A stretch of 64,000 nucleotides of DNA from an uncultured Bacteroidia bacterium (lineage in GTDB: Bacteria; Bacteroidota; Bacteroidia; Bacteroidales; CAJPTX01). Location: assembly GCA_947252645.1 (NCBI GenBank), contig CAMXWF010000013.1:1-64000 (forward strand). Direction: 5' to 3'. The position numbers and the translations under genes are program-made. Below are positions 17,306 to 26,988 of the stretch, one piece after another. Within the stretch, counting starts at the first letter, position 1, and the number at the start of each line of letters is the position of its first letter. The notes beneath the pieces are model-generated. The model ran no database searches. It saw nothing but the letters and a program-made list of their open reading frames with translations, and was not told the origin of the DNA.

Positions 17306-20071
17306 CTATTGGGTGAGCGAGCCCTCCCTTCCCTTGGACACTAGGAGCAGGAAGGCTTTCTGGATCATTTCCGGCGTGATGCTCAGTAAGAGGGATTGGT
17401 AGTGTTCCAGCTCTACGGGGGAGATGCCTTCGATCAGCTGCTCGGCCAAGTAGTCTCGCCAGGCGAGTGGGCCAGCCTGTGGGCCTAGTGCATCGGCCCT
17501 ATTGAGGAGGAAGGCCCGCTGTAGCTGGCTGAGCTTGGCCGGATCTACTGGGCGCAGGGCTAGCTGGAGGAAGCAATCCTTTGCGCTGGCTAGCGCGTCG
17601 TGGAGGTTTTTGGCCTGGCACGCGCCTCGCAGCGCGAGCAGCGCAGGCGCACCAGGCTGGGTGGGTCCCACCGCAGTGACGTAGGGCGAGTATACCAGTC
17701 CGCGGGCGTTGCGGAGATCGTCGTTGGCCTGCTGTAGAAGGAGGTTCTGCATGAGCTTTCCAACGAGAGCGCCCCGCAGTCCATATTGCAGGGGGTAGCC
17801 CACGCGGTAGTAGGCAAACGAGCTGGAGGTTTGTTTTTCGGTGGTGTCGGGCATTGTAGTCGATGCCCCAATGGGGGCGACTCGGGTGGTGCGTTGCCCG
17901 CGTAGGGAGAGGGGGCCGATAGCAGCGTTGATAGCAGCGGCCAGCGTGTCGACGTGCAGGGGGCCGACGGCCACGATCTGCAACCCTTGGCGTGGGCAGA
18001 AGAGTTCGTTGTAGAAGCGTTGCACAGCCTTGGCAGTTACTTGCTCCCAGGCTTTGCGCCCAGGGGAGACGGGGCTGAAGTCTGGATCTATGACTTTGAG
18101 CAGGCAATGGTCGATGGCAAAGACTGGGGCCTGCTCTGCGAAGGGAAGATCTGCCAACATGTCGTGGCGCACGTGGTCGATGGTCAGGGAGTCGTAGTGC
18201 GCCTGGGTCAGGAGTGCCCGCACGAGATTTAGCAATTTGGTTACCTTGTTGGCCGGGCAGCTGAGCATGAGACGATGCTGGCTGGCCTCTACGATGGGCA
18301 GCCACGATAGTCCTTGCTGGTAGAGCAGATTGTTGAGCGAATCTGAGGCCATGGGGCCTAGGTGCAGGTATTCCATACATGCAGCCAGGGTCTCCTGCAC
18401 GGCTCTAGGGGTGGAATCCACCATGGAGTAGCCCCCTGGCCAGAGGAGCTCCATATAGAGCATGCTGTCGGGGTCTGCTATCTTCTTGTAGACCACGGGG
18501 AGGGCGTTGGCCAGCTGGAAGGTATAGCAACCAATGCTGGGCAGGAGGGTGGTAGAGGTTGGTTGGAGGCCTGTCGCAAGCGCACGGCCTAGCCAATGGG
18601 GTACGGGCTGCAGCGTGGTGGTTGGAGTGGGCGAGGGGGTCAAGAACGGTGGGGCCTCGCATGCCTCGGCTCCACGCCTTTGGCCTAGGCGGATGGCCTG
18701 ATTGGCTAGGGCGGAATCGACTAGTGTGCGCCCTTGGTAACCTGCGACCACGGGGCATCCGGTTGGCACCACGGCCTGTAGCACGCCCTGCCAATGGTGG
18801 GCATTCAAGGCCTCTATTTGCTGGTGGGCCCACGCCACCTCGTTGTGGCTGCTCCCCCCCCGAGGAGAATTGACGGCCTCCTCGATCAGGGCCTCAAGCG
18901 CATCGTTGCCCACAGGGTCGGAGAGGTTCAACGTTGCCTTGCTGGCCAGGGCGGCCTGGAGGGGTGCACTGGGGGTGTGAGCGGCAAAGGCTGTCAGGAT
19001 CTCTAGGGCCTGACGGAGTGTGGCGTAGAGCTCGCTAGGGGTGCTGGCACTCCCATCGAGTCCTAAGAAGCCCGAGGAGAAGAGGTAGTGCTCAGCCGAG
19101 AGCGTGGCCTTACAGCCCTGGAGCCTCAGCTGCTCATTGAGTACTTGCACAGCCGCCCGCCGGAGGCAGTTTTCTAGCCACTGTCTCTGGGTATATTGCG
19201 GTGGACAGCTATAGGGCCAAGAGAGCTCGAAGTGGAGCTGCGAGGCGGCCGTGTCGAGGAGCTGTTGGCAGATGGCCACAGGACGCTCAAAAAGGTCGTA
19301 GGTGGGCAAGGGAGCCTGCGCAGAGCCTGCGGGAAGTTGTGACAGGATGCTCCGCAGGCTATCGAGGAAGCCGTGGGGGCAGTCCCCCAGCACAATGAGC
19401 GTGGCATTGGCCGGGACATAGTGCTTCCGATAGAAATGCACTAGCTGCGTGGGGGCGATATCAGCCACCCGCTCAGCGCGCCCGATGGGGAGATGGTCGA
19501 GGTGCGGCTGCGCGCTGAGCTTGGCCTCCATGAGCCAATCGGGGGGGACGAAGTCTGCTATTTCGCGCAGGATGACGCGGCGCTGTTGGCTAATCCTAGC
19601 CGTATCGAAGTGCATGCCCCCCAACCACCGCCCCACGATTCGGCCGATGACGGTGGTCGCACTATCGAGGGAAGCCGGCAGGGAGAAGAGGTAGACCGTG
19701 CGATCGTAACCCGTATAGGCGTTGAACTCTGCCCCGTAGCGATTGCCTAAGGCCGTGAGGGTAGCGAGGGTAGAAGGGTCATCACAGAGCAAGTGCTCTA
19801 GGAAATGCGCTGCGCCCTCCTCCTGTGGCAATAGCTCGTTTGCTGCCCCCACCCGCAAAGCCAAGGCAAAGGCTAGGCGGACGCTTTGGGCGCCATCGTT
19901 GTAGCTGGCGATCTTGAGGCCGTTGGACAGCGTGTCCAGCTGCCCTAGGGGGCGCAGCGGCTGGGCTAGAGCACTAAGCACCAACAGGAGGAGCACTGGC
20001 ACGAGTAGGCCGGAGCGTTCCCCTACGCTTGCTGCTTTCCGTACGCTGCCTCCCACCAATAAGCCCAACAC
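17306..20071 (-). CDS. M16 family zinc peptidase, secreted, double-domain
   Basis: 921 residues with a signal peptide (cleavage near LSALAQ). The inverted zinc motif HFLEH is at 89-93, and a downstream Glu (RRVILREIADF) can supply the third ligand. Two M16 catalytic/inactive domain pairs fill the length, as in PqqL/pitrilysin-type periplasmic proteases. It degrades oligopeptides, or fragments of larger proteins, in the periplasm. It is divergent from the SusC/SusD operon, 128 bases apart, so processing of imported peptide is possible but not shown. Confidence 0.9.
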   Translation of the reverse strand: MLGLLVGGSVRKAASVGERSGLLVPVLLLLVLSALAQPLRPLGQLDTLSNGLKIASYNDGAQSVRLAFALALRVGAANELLPQEEGAAHFLEHLLCDDPSTLATLTALGNRYGAEFNAYTGYDRTVYLFSLPASLDSATTVIGRIVGRWLGGMHFDTARISQQRRVILREIADFVPPDWLMEAKLSAQPHLDHLPIGRAERVADIAPTQLVHFYRKHYVPANATLIVLGDCPHGFLDSLRSILSQLPAGSAQAPLPTYDLFERPVAICQQLLDTAASQLHFELSWPYSCPPQYTQRQWLENCLRRAAVQVLNEQLRLQGCKATLSAEHYLFSSGFLGLDGSASTPSELYATLRQALEILTAFAAHTPSAPLQAALASKATLNLSDPVGNDALEALIEEAVNSPRGGSSHNEVAWAHQQIEALNAHHWQGVLQAVVPTGCPVVAGYQGRTLVDSALANQAIRLGQRRGAEACEAPPFLTPSPTPTTTLQPVPHWLGRALATGLQPTSTTLLPSIGCYTFQLANALPVVYKKIADPDSMLYMELLWPGGYSMVDSTPRAVQETLAACMEYLHLGPMASDSLNNLLYQQGLSWLPIVEASQHRLMLSCPANKVTKLLNLVRALLTQAHYDSLTIDHVRHDMLADLPFAEQAPVFAIDHCLLKVIDPDFSPVSPGRKAWEQVTAKAVQRFYNELFCPRQGLQIVAVGPLHVDTLAAAINAAIGPLSLRGQRTTRVAPIGASTTMPDTTEKQTSSSFAYYRVGYPLQYGLRGALVGKLMQNLLLQQANDDLRNARGLVYSPYVTAVGPTQPGAPALLALRGACQAKNLHDALASAKDCFLQLALRPVDPAKLSQLQRAFLLNRADALGPQAGPLAWRDYLAEQLIEGISPVELEHYQSLLLSITPEMIQKAFLLLVSKGREGSLTQ

Positions 20072-20183
20072 TATACTATATGTGAGCGCAAGTTAACTTT
20101 TCATGGCCATAGCTGCGCCCGTTGCTCTTTCCTGTGCGTCAAGATGACCAGAATTGGTGAGGGACTGGGCTGGTACGACGCAT

Positions 20184-20191
20184 TACTTTTG
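20184..20191 (+). promoter_or_regulatory. -7 promoter element of the SusC/SusD operon
   Basis: TACTTTTG fully matches TAnnTTTG and ends only 8 bases before the ATG at 20200. If transcription begins about 7 bases downstream, the mRNA would have almost no leader. No -33 TTTG at normal spacing is seen. Confidence 0.5.
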
Positions 20192-20199
20192 CCGCAGAT

Positions 20200-23100
20200 A
20201 TGAGGAGATCAAGGTTTCTTTTTACGCTTCTGACTCTGCTATGCACGTGGGTGCATGCGGCATCTGCACAGCCCCCTGCCTTCTACCTGAGCGGGCAGGT
20301 GCGCGATGCCCACGGGCCCTTGGAGAGTGCCTATGTCCGGGTGCTTCCGAGGGGGCATGTGACCCTTTCGGGCGAGACTGGATACTACCGCCTAGAGCTT
20401 CCGCCAGCGGACTCGGTACAGATTGAGTGCAGCTGCATGGGCTACACCACGGTGACCAAGATGTGGCGTGGGGAGCAGCGGTTGGATTTCAGCCTCCATG
20501 AGCAGTCTGCGGAGATCGGCGAGGTGGTGGTCAGGGCGAATATCCATGCGCTCGATGTTCGGGTTCGAACGGGCAACGTGGAGCAGGTGGATCTGCCCAA
20601 GGTGCGTGAGAAGCCGGTGCCCTCGTTGGTACTAGCGCTGCAAGGGGCAATTCCCGGGCTGCAGATCACCAATCGTGGGCTTTCTGGGGAGCGGCCTGAG
20701 GTGCGCTTGCGTGGCACTTCCTCGCTGCGCACTGGGGACGTTGCCAATGAGCCCCTCTATGTGCTCGATGGGCAAATCATCAGCGCGACGACCTTTTCGC
20801 TGCTGAATCCGGAGGATCTGGGCGAGATCAAGGTGCTCAAGGATGCGGTGGCCACGGCGCTCTACGGCATCAGGGCTGCAAATGGGGTGGTAGAGATAAG
20901 TAGCCGTCGCTACAGCGGCACAGGGCTGTTGGTAGGCTATCGCGGGGAGGTTGGGATTTCCCTCCCGGGCCCCAGGACGGTTGCGATGATGGGTACGGCC
21001 GAGAAGCTAGAACTTGAGCGGCGGCTCCAGGCCCCGGCTGCGCCGGGCTATCGCTTCTCGGCTGAGTACATCCGCAGGGTGTTTTCTGGCCTACCCAATA
21101 TTGAGGAGCTGGTACACGCTGGGCAACAGACGCTTGACTCGCTGCGGGGCATAGAGACCGACTGGTACCGAGAGCTAGTGCGCCCAACGTACTACCAGCG
21201 CCACACGCTCTCGCTGCGCGGTGGGGCCAACCACACGAGCTACAACTTTTCGGGCGGATTCTTCCATCATGGGGGACGTCTCAAAGGGCAGCGGACCCTT
21301 CGAGGTACGCTCCGGCTAGGGCTGGAGCAGCGTATCGGGTCGCACTTTGCGGCTAGGCTCTCTTTGGGTGGCAGCTACGCGAGGGCCGAGACGCCGTTCG
21401 GCTCCGACTACGACCCCCTGGAGCTAGTATACCGGCTGAATCCCTACGAGTCGAAGGAGTCGCACGTGCTGTACAGCTATCCGGGTCGTTCGTTTCGCGA
21501 CCTCATGGAGCAATATTCGAGCCTTCGGACGACCCACGGTGCGGATGTGTCGCTGGCGTGCAGCTGGCAAATCATCAAAGGGCTAGAGCTGGCTGCCTCC
21601 ACAGGCTTCGACTTTTCGCTCCAGGGCGGCCTCCAGATCACCTCGCCCACGGCCTGGCGCGAGCTGAAAAGCGGAGCGCCTGCATCGCAACGGGGCAAGC
21701 TGGTGGAAAGTAAAAGCATTGACCTGAACTCCACCTCGACGCTGCGACTCACCTACAGCCACTCCTGGCAAGAGCAGCACGAGCTCACCCTTGGGTGCGA
21801 TGCAGAATACCACCTGGCGCGCCTCGAAGGCCTTGGCGTAACAGGCTACGGGCTCTTTGGCAACGTGATGTCGGCTGCGGCGATAGACAACGGGATTACG
21901 GGGTCGCGCCGCCCGCGGGTCAACGGCCAAAAGGTCCAGATGCGCGATGTGGGCCTGGGGTTCCTGGCGGGCGCAACGGTCTTCCGCCAATACGATCTCT
22001 TTGCGTCGATCAAGTACGATGCGGCCTCTCAACTTCCCAAGGACAAACGGTGGAACTCCGCCTGGGCGGTTGGGGTAGGCTGGGATCTCAAGCCCTACCC
22101 GTGGATCCGCACCCTCAAGTGGCTTCGCGGGCTCAACCTTCGGGGTTCCTTTGGATACACGGCCAACTTGGCTGGTATATCGCCTGCGCACACTATCAGC
22201 ACGTTCCTCTTTTCCCCAGAATCCTACGCTGGCCTAAGGCCCATGGAGCTCGCAGCCATCCCCAACCAACACCTCCAGGCGGAGCAGAACCAGATTTACG
22301 ACCTTGGCCTTAGCTTGGAGTTCCCCCAGGTGTCGCTGAGCATTTCGCTCTATCGTCGCATCACCAAAGAGGCCCTACTGGATGTGCCCATTGTGCCCAG
22401 CGCTGGTTTTGAGTATCAATTCCAGAACATCGGCACCCTCTGCAACGAGGGGCTGGAGGGGAGCATGCGCATTCGCGTACTCGAGCTCCACGACTGGGGG
22501 CTGACCTTCAATGCCAACGCGGCATACAATAGGAACAAGGTGGTACACCTCAACGGCAAGCCTCGCCTCTTTGCCTCGCTGGAGTCTGTGGTTCCGGAAT
22601 ACGAGGTGGGCAAGCCGACCGATGGGGTATGGGGGCTTCAGGCTCTGGGCATCAACCCGCTCACGGGGCTTCCCACCTTCCAGGATGCGCAGGGGGTAGA
22701 GCAAGACGTCTACCACACCTTTACCCGCGAAGACTACATCTGGCTTGGTCACTCCACCCCTCCACTCTATGGCAGCTTTAGCCTCACGCTGAGCTGGAAG
22801 AACCTCAGCCTCGACCTAGACTTCTACTACGCCCTCGGAGCCTACCGCATGCTCTCCTACGCCTACGTACGCGATGGATCCAATGCGCATCTCAACGCCC
22901 TGCGGGGGCAAGTAGCCAATACGTGGTGGAAGCCTGGCGATGTGAACTGCCGCTACCCCAACCCCTTCATGCTCTCGTCTGGCTACGAGAATGCCCGCAG
23001 CACCCCCTCCACCAACACAGTATACCGCACCGACCTGCTCCGCTGGTCGAGCCTCTCCCTGCGCTACCGGCTACCCGAGGGCTTACTTCAACGCATGCAC

Positions 23101-23244
23101 AATGTGATAAAGTACGGCTACCTGAGCTTCCAAGCAGCCAATATCCATACGTTCTCAGCCTTCAAGGCTAGCGATCCAGAAACAGGCGACCTCATCGCCT
23201 CGCTCCCCCCCACGCTCACCCTCAACCTCTCGCTCTCATTCTAG
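20200..23244 (+). CDS. SusC/RagA family TonB-linked outer-membrane transporter
   Basis: 1,014 residues. Order: signal peptide (MRRSRFLFTLLTLLCTWVHAASAQ), a carboxypeptidase-regulatory-like domain (YLSGQVRDAHGPLESAYVRV...), a TonB plug domain (ALQGAIPGLQITNRG, RLRGTSS, PLYVLDGQ, EIKVLKDAVATALYGIRAANGVV) and a 22-strand barrel ending in an aromatic residue (LNLSLSF). It imports oligosaccharides or peptides with energy from TonB. Its SusD partner starts 2 bases after its stop. The absence of any glycoside hydrolase nearby and the divergent M16 peptidase make a RagA-like peptide substrate plausible; this is inference. Confidence 0.94.
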   Translation: MRRSRFLFTLLTLLCTWVHAASAQPPAFYLSGQVRDAHGPLESAYVRVLPRGHVTLSGETGYYRLELPPADSVQIECSCMGYTTVTKMWRGEQRLDFSLHEQSAEIGEVVVRANIHALDVRVRTGNVEQVDLPKVREKPVPSLVLALQGAIPGLQITNRGLSGERPEVRLRGTSSLRTGDVANEPLYVLDGQIISATTFSLLNPEDLGEIKVLKDAVATALYGIRAANGVVEISSRRYSGTGLLVGYRGEVGISLPGPRTVAMMGTAEKLELERRLQAPAAPGYRFSAEYIRRVFSGLPNIEELVHAGQQTLDSLRGIETDWYRELVRPTYYQRHTLSLRGGANHTSYNFSGGFFHHGGRLKGQRTLRGTLRLGLEQRIGSHFAARLSLGGSYARAETPFGSDYDPLELVYRLNPYESKESHVLYSYPGRSFRDLMEQYSSLRTTHGADVSLACSWQIIKGLELAASTGFDFSLQGGLQITSPTAWRELKSGAPASQRGKLVESKSIDLNSTSTLRLTYSHSWQEQHELTLGCDAEYHLARLEGLGVTGYGLFGNVMSAAAIDNGITGSRRPRVNGQKVQMRDVGLGFLAGATVFRQYDLFASIKYDAASQLPKDKRWNSAWAVGVGWDLKPYPWIRTLKWLRGLNLRGSFGYTANLAGISPAHTISTFLFSPESYAGLRPMELAAIPNQHLQAEQNQIYDLGLSLEFPQVSLSISLYRRITKEALLDVPIVPSAGFEYQFQNIGTLCNEGLEGSMRIRVLELHDWGLTFNANAAYNRNKVVHLNGKPRLFASLESVVPEYEVGKPTDGVWGLQALGINPLTGLPTFQDAQGVEQDVYHTFTREDYIWLGHSTPPLYGSFSLTLSWKNLSLDLDFYYALGAYRMLSYAYVRDGSNAHLNALRGQVANTWWKPGDVNCRYPNPFMLSSGYENARSTPSTNTVYRTDLLRWSSLSLRYRLPEGLLQRMHNVIKYGYLSFQAANIHTFSAFKASDPETGDLIASLPPTLTLNLSLSF

Positions 23245-23246
23245 CT

Positions 23247-24653
23247 ATGCGCTTTCGTATTTTTCTTCTCCTGGTTAGCCTGCTGTGCTGTTGGACATCG
23301 TGCAGCCTGGAGGTCCCGCTCGAAGATCGGGTGTCAGACCCTGGGGCCATTACCTCCATTGCTGCGGCCGAGCGTGCGGCTGCAGCTGCGTACCTCTCCT
23401 ACACAGGGTGGCAGTATACCCTCCAGTACTCCATCCTTGCCGGTGACTTCCGCCCCTCCTCCTGGCTCAGCAGTGCGCCGGCACAGCAGCAGCTCTACCT
23501 ATGGGCGCCGCAAGCGCTCATCGACCTCAGCAACACCCTCTGGCGTGAGCACTACCACACCATCACGCTATGCAACGTTCTGCTGACGCGCATTGGGGGT
23601 GTGCAGGCTACTGCGCCGGGCGAGCTGCAAAGGCGTCGGGCCCTAGAAGGCACCACCCTCCTGCTCAAAGCACAATGCTACCTCCAGCTCTTGCAGCTCT
23701 ATGCCCCTAGCCCCGCAAAGGTTCCGGGCACCACGCCCGCCATCCCTCTCAGGGATGCCGTAGAAGCCAGTCCGGCCCCACGCGCCTCCATAGCGGAAGC
23801 CGTCCAAGAGATCAAGAGGCTCATCAGCCTCGCCCTGCCGCTAGTTGTAGACAACAATGCGCTAGACGCCCACTGGCTTGGCTACCCCGCATGTCTGCTC
23901 CTCTCGGCCCAGCTAGCACTCTGGCAAGGGGACTACGTGCAGGCAGCCCAAGAAGCCCAACGACTCCTAGCGCTCTACCCCCAGCTACTAGAGGCGGCCC
24001 CTAGCAACTTCTACCAGACCATGTGGGGCGGCAGTAGCCCGGGCGATGCCCTCTTCCTATACGACCTCTCGCGCCTGGGAGGCGCCTCGCGCCCATTCCA
24101 GGATAACCTCCAATACGACCCTCTCTGGGGCGACTTCTTCCTCATCCCCCCGCACGAAGCCCTTAGCCCAGACGACGCGCGAAAAAGTGCCTACGAGCTG
24201 CCGTTCTCGGCCCCCGATGGCACCACAGCCCTCCTCTGGGGCAAGTACAATGCCATGAACCGCCAGGGGGTGGAGTACCACGATCTCTACGCCGCCCGGG
24301 CGACCGAGGCGCTCTTCATATGCGCCGAGGCCTTGGCTCACCTCAACGATCTCCATGGAGCCCAACAGCTACTCGAGGGCCACCTGCGCCACGTGGGACT
24401 CCCAAAAACCCTTGCTCCCAGCACCCAGAAAGAGCTCCTGGCGCAGATTCTACAGGAGAAGCGAATAGAATTTCGCGGCGAGGGGGTCAGCTTCTTCGAT
24501 GCCAAACGCTGCGCCGTGGCTCCACTCGCACGCTACACGCCGGGGGGCAAGTTGCTCTCGTCTATCTTACCAGACGACTACCGCTGGTGCTGGCCCATCC
24601 CCAAAGCTGAGCTACGCCTCTCCGAGGGCATGACCCAGAACCCTGGATGGTAG
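23247..24653 (+). CDS. SusD/RagB family nutrient-binding lipoprotein
   Basis: 468 residues with a lipoprotein signal (LLVSLLCCWTSCSLE, Cys19). The SusD_RagB pattern is seen: TPR-like N-terminal helices, the FICAEALAHLNDLHGAQQLL helix pair, QEKRIEFRGEGVSFFDAKR near the C-terminus and the family ending MTQNPGW. It forms the lid over the SusC pore and binds substrate at the cell surface. Shorter than many SusD proteins (usually 500-600). Confidence 0.92.
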   Translation: MRFRIFLLLVSLLCCWTSCSLEVPLEDRVSDPGAITSIAAAERAAAAAYLSYTGWQYTLQYSILAGDFRPSSWLSSAPAQQQLYLWAPQALIDLSNTLWREHYHTITLCNVLLTRIGGVQATAPGELQRRRALEGTTLLLKAQCYLQLLQLYAPSPAKVPGTTPAIPLRDAVEASPAPRASIAEAVQEIKRLISLALPLVVDNNALDAHWLGYPACLLLSAQLALWQGDYVQAAQEAQRLLALYPQLLEAAPSNFYQTMWGGSSPGDALFLYDLSRLGGASRPFQDNLQYDPLWGDFFLIPPHEALSPDDARKSAYELPFSAPDGTTALLWGKYNAMNRQGVEYHDLYAARATEALFICAEALAHLNDLHGAQQLLEGHLRHVGLPKTLAPSTQKELLAQILQEKRIEFRGEGVSFFDAKRCAVAPLARYTPGGKLLSSILPDDYRWCWPIPKAELRLSEGMTQNPGW

Positions 24654-24690
24654 CAGATACTCGAAGCCTCATCTTAAACCTCAATAAACC

Positions 24691-25926
24691 ATGAATAGAC
24701 ACATTCCTATCTACGCTGTGCTGGCCTCTGCGCTGCTTTTCCTTTTAGGCCTCTGGGGCTGCAGTAAGCATAGCCTCGAATACCATGGGAAAAACCAGCT
24801 TGCGGTCGAGACGAGTGCCTACCAGATCGACCCGCACAACCTGGGGGGAATTACTATCCCCATCAAGCGCACCAGGGGCGACCTCGGGCAACAATCGGTC
24901 GCCGTCAGGGTGGTCGAGGGGGACGGTTCTCTGCTGGAGCTACCTACTGCCGTGACCTTTGAGGGTCAGGCACTGCAAACCGAGCTGGTTGTTCGCCCAA
25001 AAAGGGATATCATCGTGGTGAAAGCCCTTAGCATCACCCTGTCGATAGGCCCATTACCCGACATGGAGGAGGAGCTCTCCCTGGTTATCACGCTGCTCCC
25101 CACGGCGACCTCGCTCAAGGACCTAACTCCTGAGCAGCAGGCACTGGTGGCCCATTGGCTCAAGCAGGGCTACCCGCTCGACCGATGGCTGGGGCGCGAT
25201 CTCGAGGTAACCACCACCGTTGCCTGGCCTGTCGATGGCTACTTGGCGCCCTTCAATGAACGCAGCCAGAAAACCTACACCTCCACCACCCAACTCACCC
25301 TCGACTCTTCTTGCTCAAAGGATCACTTGGTCCTAGCCTTTCCAAAGAACGCCCTGGGGCTCGAGGCGTTCTTCCTGTTTGCGCTCCGCATACAAACGAT
25401 AGAGAACGATGAGTTCTGGTTCTCCCCAAATGCAGGCCCGCTCTTCCGCGAGGTATGTGAACTCATCAAATGGAATAGGAACAGCCCCGAGACCTTCAGC
25501 TGCCGCCTCCACAACCTACGGGTAGCGCCAAAGGATAGCCAAGGCCTCTCAACGGTTGAGACCATGTCTGAAACCACGGAAACCCAATACGGCGACAAGA
25601 AGTTCCACACCCACTTCAAGTTCTCCTACTCGGCCTGGGATCGCCTCAAGGCCCTCATCGACCAGGGCAACAAGAAGGCCATCGAATGCCATACATGCAA
25701 TGCCTCCCCATACCCCTACTACTACCTCAACGACGTGGATTTCCACCACCAGCATACCCCCGGTGGGCCCTACGTCAGCGAATACGATGGCGAGACACCT
25801 TTCACCCCCCAGCTAGTTACCATCGATTGGAATAAAGGGAGAATGGACTTCAAAATCCAAACCGGCATAGAGGTCGGGGGTGGCTACTTCGACGTAACGG
25901 GCTCCATCACCCTCCCCGCCCAATAG
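24691..25926 (+). CDS. Unrecognised surface lipoprotein, third gene of the SusC/SusD operon
   Basis: 411 residues with a lipobox at LLGLWGC. The first ~150 residues read as a beta-rich domain of the type found in small lipoproteins encoded next to SusC/SusD (DUF4843/DUF4929-like in layout, not verified). The C-terminal half has no motif I recognise. It lies 37 bases after susD on the same strand, so it is probably co-expressed and displayed with the transporter, perhaps as an extra binding protein. Paired cysteines (HTCN, SCSK, FSCRL) could form disulfides. Confidence 0.7.
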   Translation: MNRHIPIYAVLASALLFLLGLWGCSKHSLEYHGKNQLAVETSAYQIDPHNLGGITIPIKRTRGDLGQQSVAVRVVEGDGSLLELPTAVTFEGQALQTELVVRPKRDIIVVKALSITLSIGPLPDMEEELSLVITLLPTATSLKDLTPEQQALVAHWLKQGYPLDRWLGRDLEVTTTVAWPVDGYLAPFNERSQKTYTSTTQLTLDSSCSKDHLVLAFPKNALGLEAFFLFALRIQTIENDEFWFSPNAGPLFREVCELIKWNRNSPETFSCRLHNLRVAPKDSQGLSTVETMSETTETQYGDKKFHTHFKFSYSAWDRLKALIDQGNKKAIECHTCNASPYPYYYLNDVDFHHQHTPGGPYVSEYDGETPFTPQLVTIDWNKGRMDFKIQTGIEVGGGYFDVTGSITLPAQ

Positions 25927-25937
25927 CCACACGCCAC

Positions 25938-25992
25938 ACCCCAGCACCCAGTCGGCCTATACCCGCATCCGCCCCTGGAGCTGGGGTATTTT
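25938..25992 (+). terminator. Possible terminator after the SusC/SusD operon
   Basis: ACCCCAGC (25938-25945) pairs with GCTGGGGT (25980-25987) around a long loop and is followed by ATTTTTAG. The long loop makes it a modest candidate. Confidence 0.35.
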
Positions 25993-25995
25993 TAG

Positions 25996-26003
25996 TACCT
26001 TTG
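25996..26003 (+). promoter_or_regulatory. -7 promoter element upstream of the glycogen-synthase-like gene
   Basis: TACCTTTG, a full match to TAnnTTTG, lies 63 bases before the ATG at 26067 and just after the presumed terminator. It probably drives the three-gene run ending in glmS. Confidence 0.6.
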
Positions 26004-26066
26004 CGATAAGGCAGCCCTGCACACAGCTCCTTGTGTGCCTCTGAGCTACCGTGGGGGGGATATGGC

Positions 26067-26888
26067 ATGGAGAAGCTAAGGATTCTATTCGTCAACCAAG
26101 AGATCGAGCCCTACGTAGTGGGGACCCCCATGGCCTCTCTCGGACTCAGACTACCCCAGCACGCCCAAGAACTCGGATACGAAATACGCACCTTCATGCC
26201 AAAGTTTGGCGTGATCAACGAGCGGCGCAACCAGCTCCACGAGGTCATCCGCCTCTCGGGGCTCAACTTGGTGATTGCAGGCAACGACCACCCCCTCATG
26301 ATCAAAGTGGCCTCTATGCAGGCCCTGCGCCTACAGGTCTACTTCATCGACAATGAGGACTTCTTCCTCCGCCGGGGCATCACCCGCGACCCCCTGGGCA
26401 CCCCCTACGACGACAACGACCAACGCGCCTTCTTCTTCGCCAAGGGCGTACTCGAAACCGTCAAAAAGCTCCGCTGGATTCCCGACATCATCCATTGCAA
26501 TGGCTGGTTCACCGCCTTCGTGCCCCCCATGGTTCGTCTGCTCTACGCCAACGAACCCACCTTCAATAGGGCCAAGATCCTCTTCACCATCTACGACGAT
26601 GACCCCGAAGAACTCCTCGGCAACAGCCTAGAAAGCATCATCAAAGCCCTAAAAATCAAGGATCTTGCGGGTATCGACCCCAACGACCAATCCCACGCCT
26701 CCCTGTGCCGCTTTGCGCTGCAATACTCCGACATGCTCGGCTTTGGCGACTACTCCTACCCCAAAGAACTGGTGGAATACGCCAAGCAGCGCGGGCTGCC
26801 TGTAGTGGACTTACGCACCTCCGACAACCAAGAAGACATCTACCAACAGCTCGCGGCCATAGTCCCAGACTATAAGGAAGAGGCCTAA
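26067..26888 (+). CDS. Glycogen/starch synthase-like protein, N-terminal (GT5) half only
   Basis: 273 residues from the ATG at 26067 (MEKLRILFVNQEIEPYVVG). It aligns by eye with the N-terminal Rossmann domain of GT5 synthases (EIRTFMPKFGVINERR, YFIDNEDFFLRRG, DIIHCNGWFTAFVPPMVR). The C-terminal nucleotide-sugar domain with its E-x7-E motif is absent, so it cannot be a normal glycogen synthase. Similar short proteins are known in Bacteroidetes, so this is probably not a truncation. It precedes the DUF4270 lipoprotein and glmS; the true function is unknown. Confidence 0.8.
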   Translation: MEKLRILFVNQEIEPYVVGTPMASLGLRLPQHAQELGYEIRTFMPKFGVINERRNQLHEVIRLSGLNLVIAGNDHPLMIKVASMQALRLQVYFIDNEDFFLRRGITRDPLGTPYDDNDQRAFFFAKGVLETVKKLRWIPDIIHCNGWFTAFVPPMVRLLYANEPTFNRAKILFTIYDDDPEELLGNSLESIIKALKIKDLAGIDPNDQSHASLCRFALQYSDMLGFGDYSYPKELVEYAKQRGLPVVDLRTSDNQEDIYQQLAAIVPDYKEEA

Positions 26889-26988
26889 GATCTGCGCAAC
26901 ATCCCCACACCGTGCGTCCTCCCACGCTACGGCACGAAGCTTGTAGGCGATGGAGCGTTAGTTGGTGCCAACGATCAGCTTGTACATC

